Assembly: GCA_011773465.1 (NCBI GenBank)
Contig: WVXO01000031.1
Location: 123,392-187,391, forward strand
From: Candidatus Aminicenantota bacterium
Lineage (GTDB): Bacteria > Acidobacteriota > Aminicenantia > Aminicenantales > Aminicenantaceae
Reading direction: 5' to 3'
DNA length: 64,000 nucleotides
Part shown: positions 35,385-44,512 of the stretch, piece by piece
Numbering within the stretch: the first letter of the stretch is position 1
Layout of the letters: each line of letters starts with the position of its first letter
The notes under the pieces: generated by a model
The model's database searches: none
What the model saw: only the letters and a program-made list of their open reading frames with translations
Told to the model about the DNA's origin: nothing
Position numbers and translations under genes: made by a program

Positions 35385-36755
35385 GTGAAAATAAAACCAG
35401 AGATTTTCAGAGAGTACGATATAAGAGGGGTAGTCGATCAAGACCTGACACAAGATACCGTTGAATTACTAGGAAAGGGAATAGGCACCTATTTTCGCCA
35501 GCATAAAAGAAAAGAAGTAGCCCTGGGAAGAGACTGCCGACTCAGTTCTCCATCGTTTTCTAAGGCTTTATCCAGGGGCCTTCTCTCAACAGGATGCGAG
35601 ATCGTAGATCTCGGCGTCATCCCGACTCCCGTCCTTTATTTCGCCATTTATCACAAAAAGATGGAGGCGGGAGTGATGCTCACCGGCTCCCACAATCCCC
35701 CTGAATATAACGGCTTCAAAATAATGGTTGGAGAAGAAACACTCTACGGAGAAGCCATCCAAAACATATTCACCATCATTCAAGACAACGATTTTATAAA
35801 AGAGGAAAGCACCTCCAGGAGAACTTATGATATTGTTTCTGAATACAAAAATTATATTGAGAAAAACATTAGACTAGAAAAAAAACTGAAAGTCGTCGTA
35901 GATGCTGGAAACGGAACTGCAGGAGTTATAGCTTGCCCCATTTTCAAAAAGTTGGGATGTGATGTTGTTGAACTCTACTGTGAGATGGACGGCAACTTTC
36001 CTAACCACCATCCTGACCCAACACTTCCTAAAGCCCTCCAAGACCTCATCAAACAAGTCATCACATCAAAAGCACATTTGGGTGTAGCTTATGATGGAGA
36101 TGGAGACAGGATTGGAGTCATTGACGATGAGGGGCACATCATCTGGGGCGACCTCCTCATGGTCCTCTTCTCGCAGGATATACTTTCGCGAAATCCAGGA
36201 GCTCCTATTATCTCTGAAGTGAAAGCCTCTAAAGTTTTTTACGAAGAAATTAAAAAATTAGGCGGCAGACCTATCATGTGGAAAACCGGTCATTCCTTAA
36301 TCAAGAAAAAAATAAAGGAAGAAAAAGCTCTTCTGGCTGGGGAGATGAGCGGCCACATCTTCTTCGCAGACAGATACTTTGGTTTTGATGACGCCATCTA
36401 TTCTTCAGCGCGCCTGCTGGAACTCCTCTCCAGGTCAGAAAAAAAGCTCTCCCAGATGCTCTCTGAACTGCCCAAAACCTACCATACTCCGGAAATCAGA
36501 GTTTACGCCTCAGATGAGGTGAAATTCAAAATAGTCGAAGAAGTAAAAAAAGAGCTTTCTCAAACCTACCCCATCATCGATATAGACGGTGTCAGGGCAA
36601 TTTTTCCTGAAGGATGGGGCCTGGTTCGGGCCTCAAACACTCAAGAAGTCCTGGTTCTCCGTTTTGAAGGCAATACAGAAGAAGCCCTCAAGGCCATAGA
36701 AAAAGAAGTAAAAGGTGTTGTTGAGAATGCCATAAAAAGGTTAGAGCGTTCTTGA
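35385..36755 (+). CDS. phosphomannomutase/phosphoglucomutase
   Basis: A 456-residue alpha-D-phosphohexomutase. The substrate loop FREYDIRGVVDQ is followed by the phosphoserine loop TGSHNPPEYNG (Ser about 102), the metal loop YDGDGDRIGV (about 237-246), the sugar-binding GEMSGHIFFADRYFGFDD, and a C-terminal phosphate-binding domain with VRASNTQEVLVLRFEG. It uses a GTG start with GGAGGA (35375-35380) 4 nt upstream. Next to a mannose-1-phosphate guanylyltransferase, a role in GDP-mannose supply is likely, though glucose-6-phosphate may also be used. Confidence 0.92.
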   Translation: MKIKPEIFREYDIRGVVDQDLTQDTVELLGKGIGTYFRQHKRKEVALGRDCRLSSPSFSKALSRGLLSTGCEIVDLGVIPTPVLYFAIYHKKMEAGVMLTGSHNPPEYNGFKIMVGEETLYGEAIQNIFTIIQDNDFIKEESTSRRTYDIVSEYKNYIEKNIRLEKKLKVVVDAGNGTAGVIACPIFKKLGCDVVELYCEMDGNFPNHHPDPTLPKALQDLIKQVITSKAHLGVAYDGDGDRIGVIDDEGHIIWGDLLMVLFSQDILSRNPGAPIISEVKASKVFYEEIKKLGGRPIMWKTGHSLIKKKIKEEKALLAGEMSGHIFFADRYFGFDDAIYSSARLLELLSRSEKKLSQMLSELPKTYHTPEIRVYASDEVKFKIVEEVKKELSQTYPIIDIDGVRAIFPEGWGLVRASNTQEVLVLRFEGNTEEALKAIEKEVKGVVENAIKRLERS

Positions 36756-36895
36756 GCTTATGCGAGAGGCCCTTCTCAGGAATCCTTCAGGGCTTAATAA
36801 ATTTCACCTATTATTATTGCGGGCGCTGCAGCTCTTATTTTATCCTTTATCCCATAGAATGAATAATTTAACTGCTTTTTTTAAAGGAGATTAAA

Positions 36896-37972
36896 ATGGA
36901 TATTCGAGCAGTTATAATGGCCGGGGGTGCCGGCACTCGATTCTGGCCCTTGAGCAGAAAGAAAAAGCCGAAGCAGTTTCTTCCAATTGTCAGCGAAAAA
37001 ACAATGATCGAAGAAACAGTCCATCGTCTTTTGGCAAAGGTCCCCTCTAACAATATCTACACTATTGCTAACTTTGAGCAGACTCAAGTTATAAGAAATC
37101 TCCTTCCAGATCTTCCTGAAGTGAATCTTCTCGTAGAACCTCAGGGAAGAAACACAGCTCCTTCTTTGATGCTGGCCACAGCCTGGATTTATCTCCAAAA
37201 TCCCAAGGCAGTGCTGGCTGCCTTGCCCGCTGACCATCTCATAAAGGACGCTCCTTTTTTTCTGAAAAAGCTCGAAGCCGGGGCCACAGCAGCCGCTAAA
37301 GGAGAAAACCTCATCACTTTTGGAATTCCTCCCTCATATCCGGAAACTGGCTACGGCTATATCCGATTTTCCCCCGAAAAACCTCTCCAATTCCAGGATG
37401 AGCCCTTTTTTCTCGTCCAGGAATTCAAGGAAAAACCTGAATACGAGCAAGCCAAGAATTTTTTAGAACAGGGAAACTATTTCTGGAACTCAGGAATGTT
37501 TCTTTGGCGGGCAGATATTTTCGTTCAAAAGCTTGAAAAACACGCACCTTCCATGTTTATTTACTGGCAAAAGATTCTTGATGCTTTAAGAAACAAGGAC
37601 GAGGCGCGGATCGCTTCAATCTTTGATGAGATTCCTTCAATATCCATAGACTGTGCTCTGATGGAAAAAGCAGAGGGAGTGTTGATGGGCAAAGGAACTT
37701 TTGGCTGGTCTGATGTGGGAGCTTGGTCCTCATTAGCGGACATATGGCCTCGAGACAAAGAGAGAAATGCCCTGCGAGGAGAAAGCATTATTCTGGATTC
37801 ACAAAACTGCCTACTGTATAATCCCCACAAATTAACAGCCCTTATAGGAGTAAAAGATATCATTGTGGTGGATACGGAAGATGCCCTTCTCATCACAAAA
37901 AAGAACATGGATCAGAAAGTGAAAGACGTAGTCGAGGAAATTAGACAAAAAGGCAAAGCTGAATATTTATAA
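36896..37972 (+). CDS. mannose-1-phosphate guanylyltransferase
   Basis: A 358-residue nucleotidyltransferase making GDP-mannose. The signature MAGGAGTRFWPLSRKKKPKQ F at residues 8-28 is followed by ALPADHLIKD, GYGYIRF, FKEKPEYEQAKNFLEQGNYF WNSGMFLW and FGWSDVGAWSSL. It is the short form without the phosphomannose isomerase domain found in long ManC/AlgA proteins. AAAGGAG precedes the ATG by 7-8 nt, and a 140-nt gap separates it from the mutase. GDP-mannose would feed LPS, capsule or glycolipid synthesis. Confidence 0.92.
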   Translation: MDIRAVIMAGGAGTRFWPLSRKKKPKQFLPIVSEKTMIEETVHRLLAKVPSNNIYTIANFEQTQVIRNLLPDLPEVNLLVEPQGRNTAPSLMLATAWIYLQNPKAVLAALPADHLIKDAPFFLKKLEAGATAAAKGENLITFGIPPSYPETGYGYIRFSPEKPLQFQDEPFFLVQEFKEKPEYEQAKNFLEQGNYFWNSGMFLWRADIFVQKLEKHAPSMFIYWQKILDALRNKDEARIASIFDEIPSISIDCALMEKAEGVLMGKGTFGWSDVGAWSSLADIWPRDKERNALRGESIILDSQNCLLYNPHKLTALIGVKDIIVVDTEDALLITKKNMDQKVKDVVEEIRQKGKAEYL

Positions 37973-37986
37973 AAAGCGCCCTCGCC

Positions 37987-39453
37987 ATGTTAGATTTAAC
38001 AAAGAATGAGACCAAGCTCGAAAGAGCGGTAGAACAGGTCAGGAAGCGCAAAATCATTATCCCCACCTTCAAACAGATGAAAAATCCAAAACTAATTCCA
38101 AGAAAGATAAAAGAAAAACTTAAAGGGATCGCTCTAGGCGGTATAAATCCTTACAACCTGTTCAGAATTACCTGGAAGAATGAGCCAGTTCCCAAAGGAG
38201 GACTCTTCGGGGATGTCAACTACATGGAGATTCCGAGAGAATTGACAGGCGTGGAAGCCCGAATTATTGCTCTGGTCGGTAAATGGTTCCCTACTGGCTC
38301 TCATAAGGTCGGAGCTACCTTTGGATGCCTGGTTCCGAGACTTGCAACAGGACAATTTGATCCCACCTATTAAAAAGCAGTCTGGCCATCTACCGGGAAT
38401 TACTGTCGCGGTGGCGCATACGTCGCCACTCTCCTCGGATGTAATTCTATCGCGATTCTGCCCGAGGAAATGAGCAAAGAACGCTTTGAGTGGCTTTCGT
38501 CTGTAGCAGGTGAGGTGATCAAAATCCCTGGTTGCGAGAGCAACGTCAAAGAAATTTTTGATAAATGTTGGGAGCTTCGTAAAAAAAGAGAAGATATCGT
38601 GGTTTTCAACCAGTTTGACGAATTCGGCAACTATCTCTGGCACTATGCTGTCACAGGAAAAGCAGCATTGGAGGTGCTCAGAAAGGCAATGTCCGCTAAA
38701 GATCGTTTCACGGGCCTTATCGCGTCTTCTGGCTCCGCAGGAACAATATCAGGTTGCGGAGATTACCTTAAGGAAAACTTCCCTGAAAGCAAAATCGCCG
38801 TTGGAGAAGCAGTTCAGTGTCCCACACTCCTTCTCAATGGTTTTGGGGGCCATCGAATCGAGGGAATCGGAGACAAACACGTGCCCTGGATTCATAACGT
38901 CCGTAATACTGATATGGTCATAGCCGTAGATGACAACGATTGCCTCAATTTGATCAGACTTTGCAACGAACCTCCTGGAAAAGCTTTTCTAAAGAAACAG
39001 GGTCTATCCGAAAGCGCAATCAACGACCTCTCTCTTATGGGAATTTCAAGCGCTGCCAATTTATTGGCTGCCATAAAATTCTCCAAGTACTTTGAACTCA
39101 CCTCTAGAGACTTGATCCTAACGGTTTTCACAGATTCCATGGACCTATATGAAAGCCGTCTGGAAGAACTTCGGGCACAATACGGAAAATACTCCGAGCT
39201 GGAGGCTGTAAAAGACTACAACCGCTCTCTCTTGGCTTTAAACATTGATCATATTCTCGAACTCAATTACTACGATAGGAAACGGATTCACAGCCTCAAA
39301 TACTTTACCTGGATAGAGCAGCAGGGACGAAATGTGAATGAATTGAATGCCCAGTGGTATGATTATCCTGATTACTGGAAGAACATTCAATCAAGAGAAG
39401 ACAACATAGACAAGTTGATAGGGGAATTCAACGAAAAAACAGGGCTCCTCTGA
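37987..39453 (+). pseudogene. PLP-dependent fold-type II (cysteine synthase-like) enzyme with an in-frame TAA
   Basis: Two open segments, 37987-38373 and 38374-39453, are in the same frame, separated only by a TAA at 38371-38373 (codon 129). Reading through gives 488 residues. The PLP lysine lies in TGSHKVGATFGC (Lys about 107) before the stop. After it come the substrate loop PSTGNYCRGGAYVA, the phosphate-binding loop SSGSAGTISGCGDYL, and a long C-terminal part (FDEFGNYLWHY, YDYPDYWKNIQSRED). A single base change from CAA would create this stop. The downstream 360 codons are undamaged, so decay is very recent, the base is a sequencing error, or the stop is suppressed. The substrate is unknown. 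An internal ATG at 38470 could only make a fragment lacking the PLP lysine. Confidence 0.78.
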
Positions 39454-39641
39454 AAAGATACTCTTCAGCTTCTCTAATACCGTTATTAAACAATCATGGA
39501 TCCGAAGATTACCCCCCTTTTCTGCTTCTCGTTTGACAACAAATCTATGCTCTGTTATAAGCTTCTCTTTAGAAAATAAAAACGGGAATTTGAGACAATA
39601 AAGAACATGATATGCTTTTTGTCCTGATAAAGGCGCCATGA

Positions 39642-42179
39642 ATGGGAATTGAATATTCGATCAAAGCCTGCCAGATGTTAGGGGAGCACTTCCGAAGTCA
39701 AAAGATTTTTCGTCCTCAGTTCATCAAGCGCTACGATCCTGGCGCTGAGCTTTCTTATGAAATAAAAGGCGTGGCTCCGGCACGGACAGGCCGGATTAAG
39801 TTAGAAGTGGAAAAGTTTGTCGGAGGCGGATATGCTGGCCAGGTCTACAAGGTAAAGGCTTTATCCGTTGAAGCTCCTGAAGGGCCGCTTGAAGGCCTTG
39901 ATGTGGGTCATTCCTATGCCATGAAAATTTTCATCACGCCCACAGGCTTGGCAAAATTGTTCCGCAACTTCATCTATGCTATTGCCTTTCAAGGACCATT
40001 TTCGTTCCATGTCAATCCTGCTGCGGTCAGGGCAGGCGCATTATGGCAGAAGTTTATACGGCGTGGGGCAAGGATCAGAATCGGCTCTGAAGAGGCGGTC
40101 GTAGACATATTGGCCACCTTCCTTGATTCGGCACTCGGGAGCTGCGGAGAAATCAGTGAGTGGGTAGAAGGGCGAATGTGGAGGTTCGAAGCTGATGACA
40201 ATCTGGATGCCAGGCTGAGATGGAAAGTCGGAGATCCAGACGGCGAGCTGGGTTCTATTGAGTATCGCGCTAAACGAACCTTCTTAAAACGCCTTGTGCA
40301 ACTGATGCATGAAATGGGAGCTTTTGAGCTCGCCCGTCAGTACGAATGGTGGACCTGCAAGAGCCAACCCAATGCCCTCAAGCGGATCGCCAGTGATCCT
40401 GATCCTGCTGAAGGGTATGTCGCTGTAGATTTCCGGGCAGGTTTAGCTCTTCTCCCTTTTATTCCGATGAGTCCGGCCGATTTCAAGCTTATTTGCAAAG
40501 GGATTGCCCGGGCCAGCTTTGTCCAGTTCGACCGCGGAAACATAGACAAGCTCCAGAGTTTTGTGAAGACTAACTCTGAGGCTTTTGCCGGCATGCACGA
40601 AGCTATGGAGGAACTTAAGGAAACAGAAAAGCTTTACCGCGATTCCTTACCTGATATCACCCATCATCATTTTAAATTGATTTACAGCTCTAGACTGTGG
40701 TCATCAATCTTGAAAAGCAGCATAAAAGGCTGGAAAATTCGTAATGCCATCGATGAGAAGACCTCAAACCAGCTGCATAAAAAAAGATTCGCAACCTTAA
40801 TTTTTTACTTTTTGGGACTCATCCCCTTTTTGGGGAATTTTTTGCGCAAGCTATGGGGACGAGAGGATTACCGTAAGCATTATGGGCGCCTGCTGACAAG
40901 TTTAGATTATTTCCGCCGTGCTGTGCGAGCCCGCATTGCTGAAATCCTTATCAACTGGCACCGCGGAGGCCGTGTCGATGAGAAACGCGCCCAGAAGATG
41001 ATTGAGCATCCCGCTAGATTTTTCGGACACTTGCCCCTTTCTGTTTTTCCAGCAAAGGTGCACCGCTTTTTCTCTGATCGACGTTTCTTTGTGAAGTCAT
41101 TGGATTATATTTTTATCAGACCCTTCCGTCTATACTTTAAAGCCGAAGCTCGAGAACGATGGCTGCGCGAGATAGTCTCCCGCGGGCAAAAAAGCGGCAT
41201 GCTGAACAAGCAAGAAGCAGAACACATCGAATCTCAGATAAAGGAGCCCTTCATACAGAAGTATCTCAAAAGCCTTGCTGTCCATGTTTGTACAATTCCG
41301 GTAACCCAGATTGTTTCAGTCGCTGTGGCCTTTATCTATATCAAATTGCATCCAGAGCTTTCATGGCAACAGGCAACGTTACACGCAGGCATAATCCTGG
41401 GGCTTTTCCAGGTAACGCCTGTCTCTCCTGGCTCAATTGTCCGAGGACTGTATGTATCCTTTCTTATTTTCCGCGAGCGAAACTTCAAGGACTACAACAT
41501 TGCTTTTTCCTTGAGTTTCCTCAAATACATCGGTTATCTTGCTTTTCCGATCCAGATGGCTTACCGCTACCCGGAACTTGCCCGTTTCATGGCCGGCCAC
41601 TGGGCGACAGGAGCTGTGCATATTGTACCTGTTTTCGGGGAGAGAGGAGCGCTCCTGGAACATGTCATTTTTGATCTTTTTTACAACTATCCCCTGAATA
41701 TCCGCCGACGAATTCGCCAACGCAGGGAGTTCCGCGCTGCTTTGAAGCCAAGATCCTGGCATGTCCCCTTATGCATGCTTGCAGGCGCTCTTGTGCTGGC
41801 GCTTGCCGACGTTGTTTATTTCAATTTGACCGGGCGCATACCCACATTAGGAGATATTTGGTGGCTGGCTATATTGGTACCTGTTTTTGCAGCTGCAGCG
41901 GTGGCTGCTTTTGCTGGCGGAGCCTCTCTTTCGAGGCGAATGAAAATGGGTGTGCTATGCGGAGCCCTGCTCGGTTTTCTTTATGCAGCTTCTAACACTC
42001 TCCTGGACAGTTTCTTGGCTCAAGAAGGAGGAGAGCTGTTTGCATCTCTACATCTGTTGGGCCAGATTGGACTGACGGCGCTCTGGAGAATTTTTTTATT
42101 CACGATTTTGGCCATAATAGGAGTATTTATAGCCGAAACAAGACCATTAAAACCAACGTCATCTGTTTCTTCTCGTTAA
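39642..42179 (+). CDS. kinase-like N-terminal domain fused to a multi-spanning membrane region, function unknown
   Basis: An 845-residue protein I cannot assign to a named family. Residues 60-70 (VGGGYAGQVYK) look like a protein-kinase glycine loop, and YAMKIF (Lys 95) like the beta3 lysine. EISEWVEGR near 170-178 could be the hinge. CKSQPNALKR (Asn 244) and VAVDFRAG (Asp 263) resemble the catalytic-loop Asn and the DFG Asp of ABC1/APH-like kinases, but Ser 241 sits where the catalytic Asp is expected, so it may be a pseudokinase. From about residue 535, seven or eight hydrophobic segments follow (VTQIVSVAVAFIYIKL, CMLAGALVLALADVVYF, LAILVPVFAAAAVAAFAGG). Codon use looks GC-richer than its neighbours, suggesting transfer. 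No good ribosome site is seen. Confidence 0.7.
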   Translation: MGIEYSIKACQMLGEHFRSQKIFRPQFIKRYDPGAELSYEIKGVAPARTGRIKLEVEKFVGGGYAGQVYKVKALSVEAPEGPLEGLDVGHSYAMKIFITPTGLAKLFRNFIYAIAFQGPFSFHVNPAAVRAGALWQKFIRRGARIRIGSEEAVVDILATFLDSALGSCGEISEWVEGRMWRFEADDNLDARLRWKVGDPDGELGSIEYRAKRTFLKRLVQLMHEMGAFELARQYEWWTCKSQPNALKRIASDPDPAEGYVAVDFRAGLALLPFIPMSPADFKLICKGIARASFVQFDRGNIDKLQSFVKTNSEAFAGMHEAMEELKETEKLYRDSLPDITHHHFKLIYSSRLWSSILKSSIKGWKIRNAIDEKTSNQLHKKRFATLIFYFLGLIPFLGNFLRKLWGREDYRKHYGRLLTSLDYFRRAVRARIAEILINWHRGGRVDEKRAQKMIEHPARFFGHLPLSVFPAKVHRFFSDRRFFVKSLDYIFIRPFRLYFKAEARERWLREIVSRGQKSGMLNKQEAEHIESQIKEPFIQKYLKSLAVHVCTIPVTQIVSVAVAFIYIKLHPELSWQQATLHAGIILGLFQVTPVSPGSIVRGLYVSFLIFRERNFKDYNIAFSLSFLKYIGYLAFPIQMAYRYPELARFMAGHWATGAVHIVPVFGERGALLEHVIFDLFYNYPLNIRRRIRQRREFRAALKPRSWHVPLCMLAGALVLALADVVYFNLTGRIPTLGDIWWLAILVPVFAAAAVAAFAGGASLSRRMKMGVLCGALLGFLYAASNTLLDSFLAQEGGELFASLHLLGQIGLTALWRIFLFTILAIIGVFIAETRPLKPTSSVSSR

Positions 42180-42399
42180 ATATTTAATCAAGGGACTAAA
42201 TTAAAGGGGGGAATTGAAAAAATTACTTTCTGACTCTACTTCGTGCATTCATCCCTTTTCTTGGCACTAATTATAAGCCTTGAGATTGGAATTAGAGAGT
42301 TTAAAGAGGAAAAAAGAGAAGTGAAAGATTAATAGTATATTAAATAGATGTAAAAAGTAGGAATATATAGTAAAATAAAAACTATAATGGAGCTTTAAG

Positions 42400-42993
42400 A
42401 TGAACAAAGAAAGCTGGGATCAAGTATACAGAATTCATAAGCTGGATGAAATCCCCTGGCACTCCAGTCAACCGGATCGAAACCTTGTCAATTTAATTCG
42501 AGAAAAAAAGATCCAGAAAGGCTCAGTTTTAGACATGTGTTCTGGTGACGGAACAAATTCCATTTACTTGGCCTCGAAGGGATTCAAGGTCGTGGGTGTT
42601 GATATCTCGCCGACAGCGGTTGAGATAGCAAAGGAACGATGTAAAAAAAGAAATGTTAAGTGTGACTATTCTGCAGGCGATATTCTAAAAATAAAATCTG
42701 ATAAAAAGTTTGACTTTGTTTTCGATAGAGGATGCTTTCACCATATTGCAAAAAAGGATAAGCCAAAATATGCCAGGCTTGTCAATAGAATATTAAAAAA
42801 GAAGGGCAAGTTCTTCCTTCTATGCTTCAGCGATAAAAATCCGCCCTTTGCCAAGAACCTTTCTAAAAAAGATATAATTGGCTATTTTTCAGAGTATTTC
42901 AATATTCTTTTTATCAAGGATTCTGTCCATAAGGAACCGAAGACTGAGCACAAAAGATACCTTTATGCAGTCTTTATGGAAAGAAAAGATTAA
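42400..42993 (+). CDS. SAM-dependent class I methyltransferase (TPMT/TehB-like)
   Basis: A 197-residue protein with a Rossmann methyltransferase fold. SVLDMCSGDGTNSIYLASKG is motif I, VVGVDISPTAVEIA holds the acidic ribose-binding residue, and FDFVFDRGCFHHI is motif IV. The opening WDQVYRIHKLDEIPWHSSQP resembles thiopurine methyltransferase and tellurite-resistance TehB relatives. GGAG lies 7 nt before the ATG in a 220-nt AT-rich gap. The substrate cannot be inferred. It converges with the M16 operon on the other strand, with only 7 nt between stop codons. Confidence 0.82.
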   Translation: MNKESWDQVYRIHKLDEIPWHSSQPDRNLVNLIREKKIQKGSVLDMCSGDGTNSIYLASKGFKVVGVDISPTAVEIAKERCKKRNVKCDYSAGDILKIKSDKKFDFVFDRGCFHHIAKKDKPKYARLVNRILKKKGKFFLLCFSDKNPPFAKNLSKKDIIGYFSEYFNILFIKDSVHKEPKTEHKRYLYAVFMERKD

Positions 42994-43000
42994 AATATTT

Positions 43001-44458
43001 TTACTTTCCTGTTTTCTCTTTGGGCGTAAGGGGAGGAATTGTGATATCAATAACATTAACGTCCCCCAGGCTTGCGAGAGGCTTGTCAAAGTCCTCCTTT
43101 TTCCCCACTACTAGAATTTGAACTTTATCTGGACGGAGGTATTTTTTTGCCACTCGTAAAATATCTTTTTTTGTGACTTTCTCCACTCCTTTTTTAACCT
43201 TATCCATAAAATCCAGAGGATAACCGAAGAAGGCATAGGTCATTAAACGATTTACAATTTTTTCCCGGCTGTCAAAATTAAAGACATAAGAATTCAGGTA
43301 TTCATCCTTGGCTTTGGCCAGCTCTTCGCTACTGACTTCCTCCTCTCTTATTCGTTTTAGCTCTTTGAGCATTAATTCTATGGCATAGACGGTGGATTCT
43401 GATTTGGTTTGAGCTCCGGAGCTAAAAACTCCAGGAACCAGGTAATTAGCTCCGTAGCTTCCCCAAACACTATAAGCAAGCCCTTCGTCTGTCCTGATCT
43501 TTTTAAACATTCGATCAAAAGAAAGAATGCTATTCATGACACTCAAAGCCGGGAAATCAGGGTTTTTTCTCAACCCTCCAATGTGCCCGATTAGAATATT
43601 AGATTGGTTTACATCTGGCTTATCGATAAAATTGACCGTATATTTATATTTGTAATCGATCTTAGGCATTGGAGGAATTTTAGCCTTGACTGCTTTCCAT
43701 TGTCCCAGAGCCTTCTTTATCTTAACTTCCATGTCTTTGCTATCGAAATCTCCCCATACTGCCATAATAATGTTGTTCGGGTAGAAGTATTTTTTATAAA
43801 AATCAACAATATCTTCCCTTGTTATAGCTTCGATAGTGGCATATTCTGCATGACGAGCATAGGGGCTGTCTTTCCCATAAATTAGCTTTTCAAACTCTCG
43901 GAATGCGATTTGCCTTATTTCATCATTTCGTCGAGAAATAGCTGTCTTTTGCTGGATTTTGGCTAACCTGATTTTATCCTCTTGAAAAGCAGGATTCATC
44001 AAGATATCTGCCAAGATTTCCAGGGCTCTGTCTACATCTTCTTTCAGAACAGAAACCGTAATATAACCTGAACCCCGGCCGATCCCTGTCGAAACTGTTG
44101 CTGCCAGAGTCTCCAATTCCTTATCGATCTCATCCCCTGTCATAGATGTGGTCCCCCCTGTGCGTAAAACCTGCCCAGTAATGGAAGCTAACCCAACCTT
44201 TGAAGCCGGTTCAAATACAGAGCGTGCGTGAACCATTGCCCGCATGTCTATGGTTGGATATTCATGATCCTCCACTAAAAAAAGCTTTAGGCCGTTTTTC
44301 AGATTAACGGTTTCCACCTTGGGCATCTTGATTGGATTCAAAGGCGAGAAGACAAATTTATCCCGAGGACCCTTCTGAGCAAAAACAGAAACCCCGCAAA
44401 AAATGATCAAAAGAAACAAAATTGAAAAAATTGTGAATAATTCTCTCGTTTTTTTCAT
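43001..44458 (-). CDS. M16 family peptidase-like protein, non-catalytic subunit
   Basis: About 485 residues from the ATG at 44458, which has AAAGGA about 5 nt upstream and opens with a signal peptide (LFTIFSILFLLIIFCGVSVF AQ). The protein has the paired M16 domains, but at the place of the zinc motif HxxEH it reads GLASITGQVLRTGG, so zinc ligands are missing. The C-terminal half keeps the substrate-binding R/Y region (DEGLAYSVWGSYGANYLVPG). In two-gene M16B systems one subunit supplies the zinc site and the other this Arg/Tyr pair. It lies 54 nt downstream of the catalytic partner. Confidence 0.85.
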   Translation of the reverse strand: MKKTRELFTIFSILFLLIIFCGVSVFAQKGPRDKFVFSPLNPIKMPKVETVNLKNGLKLFLVEDHEYPTIDMRAMVHARSVFEPASKVGLASITGQVLRTGGTTSMTGDEIDKELETLAATVSTGIGRGSGYITVSVLKEDVDRALEILADILMNPAFQEDKIRLAKIQQKTAISRRNDEIRQIAFREFEKLIYGKDSPYARHAEYATIEAITREDIVDFYKKYFYPNNIIMAVWGDFDSKDMEVKIKKALGQWKAVKAKIPPMPKIDYKYKYTVNFIDKPDVNQSNILIGHIGGLRKNPDFPALSVMNSILSFDRMFKKIRTDEGLAYSVWGSYGANYLVPGVFSSGAQTKSESTVYAIELMLKELKRIREEEVSSEELAKAKDEYLNSYVFNFDSREKIVNRLMTYAFFGYPLDFMDKVKKGVEKVTKKDILRVAKKYLRPDKVQILVVGKKEDFDKPLASLGDVNVIDITIPPLTPKEKTGK

Positions 44459-44512
44459 TGTCCTTTCCTTTCTATGAAGAAAATTTATTATACTCATAAG
44501 TTTTCCTTCTGT

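Noticed and set aside
38371-38373. Selenocysteine or pyrrolysine at the PLP-enzyme stop
   Set aside because: The codon is TAA, not TGA or TAG, and no insertion-element-like hairpin was noted.
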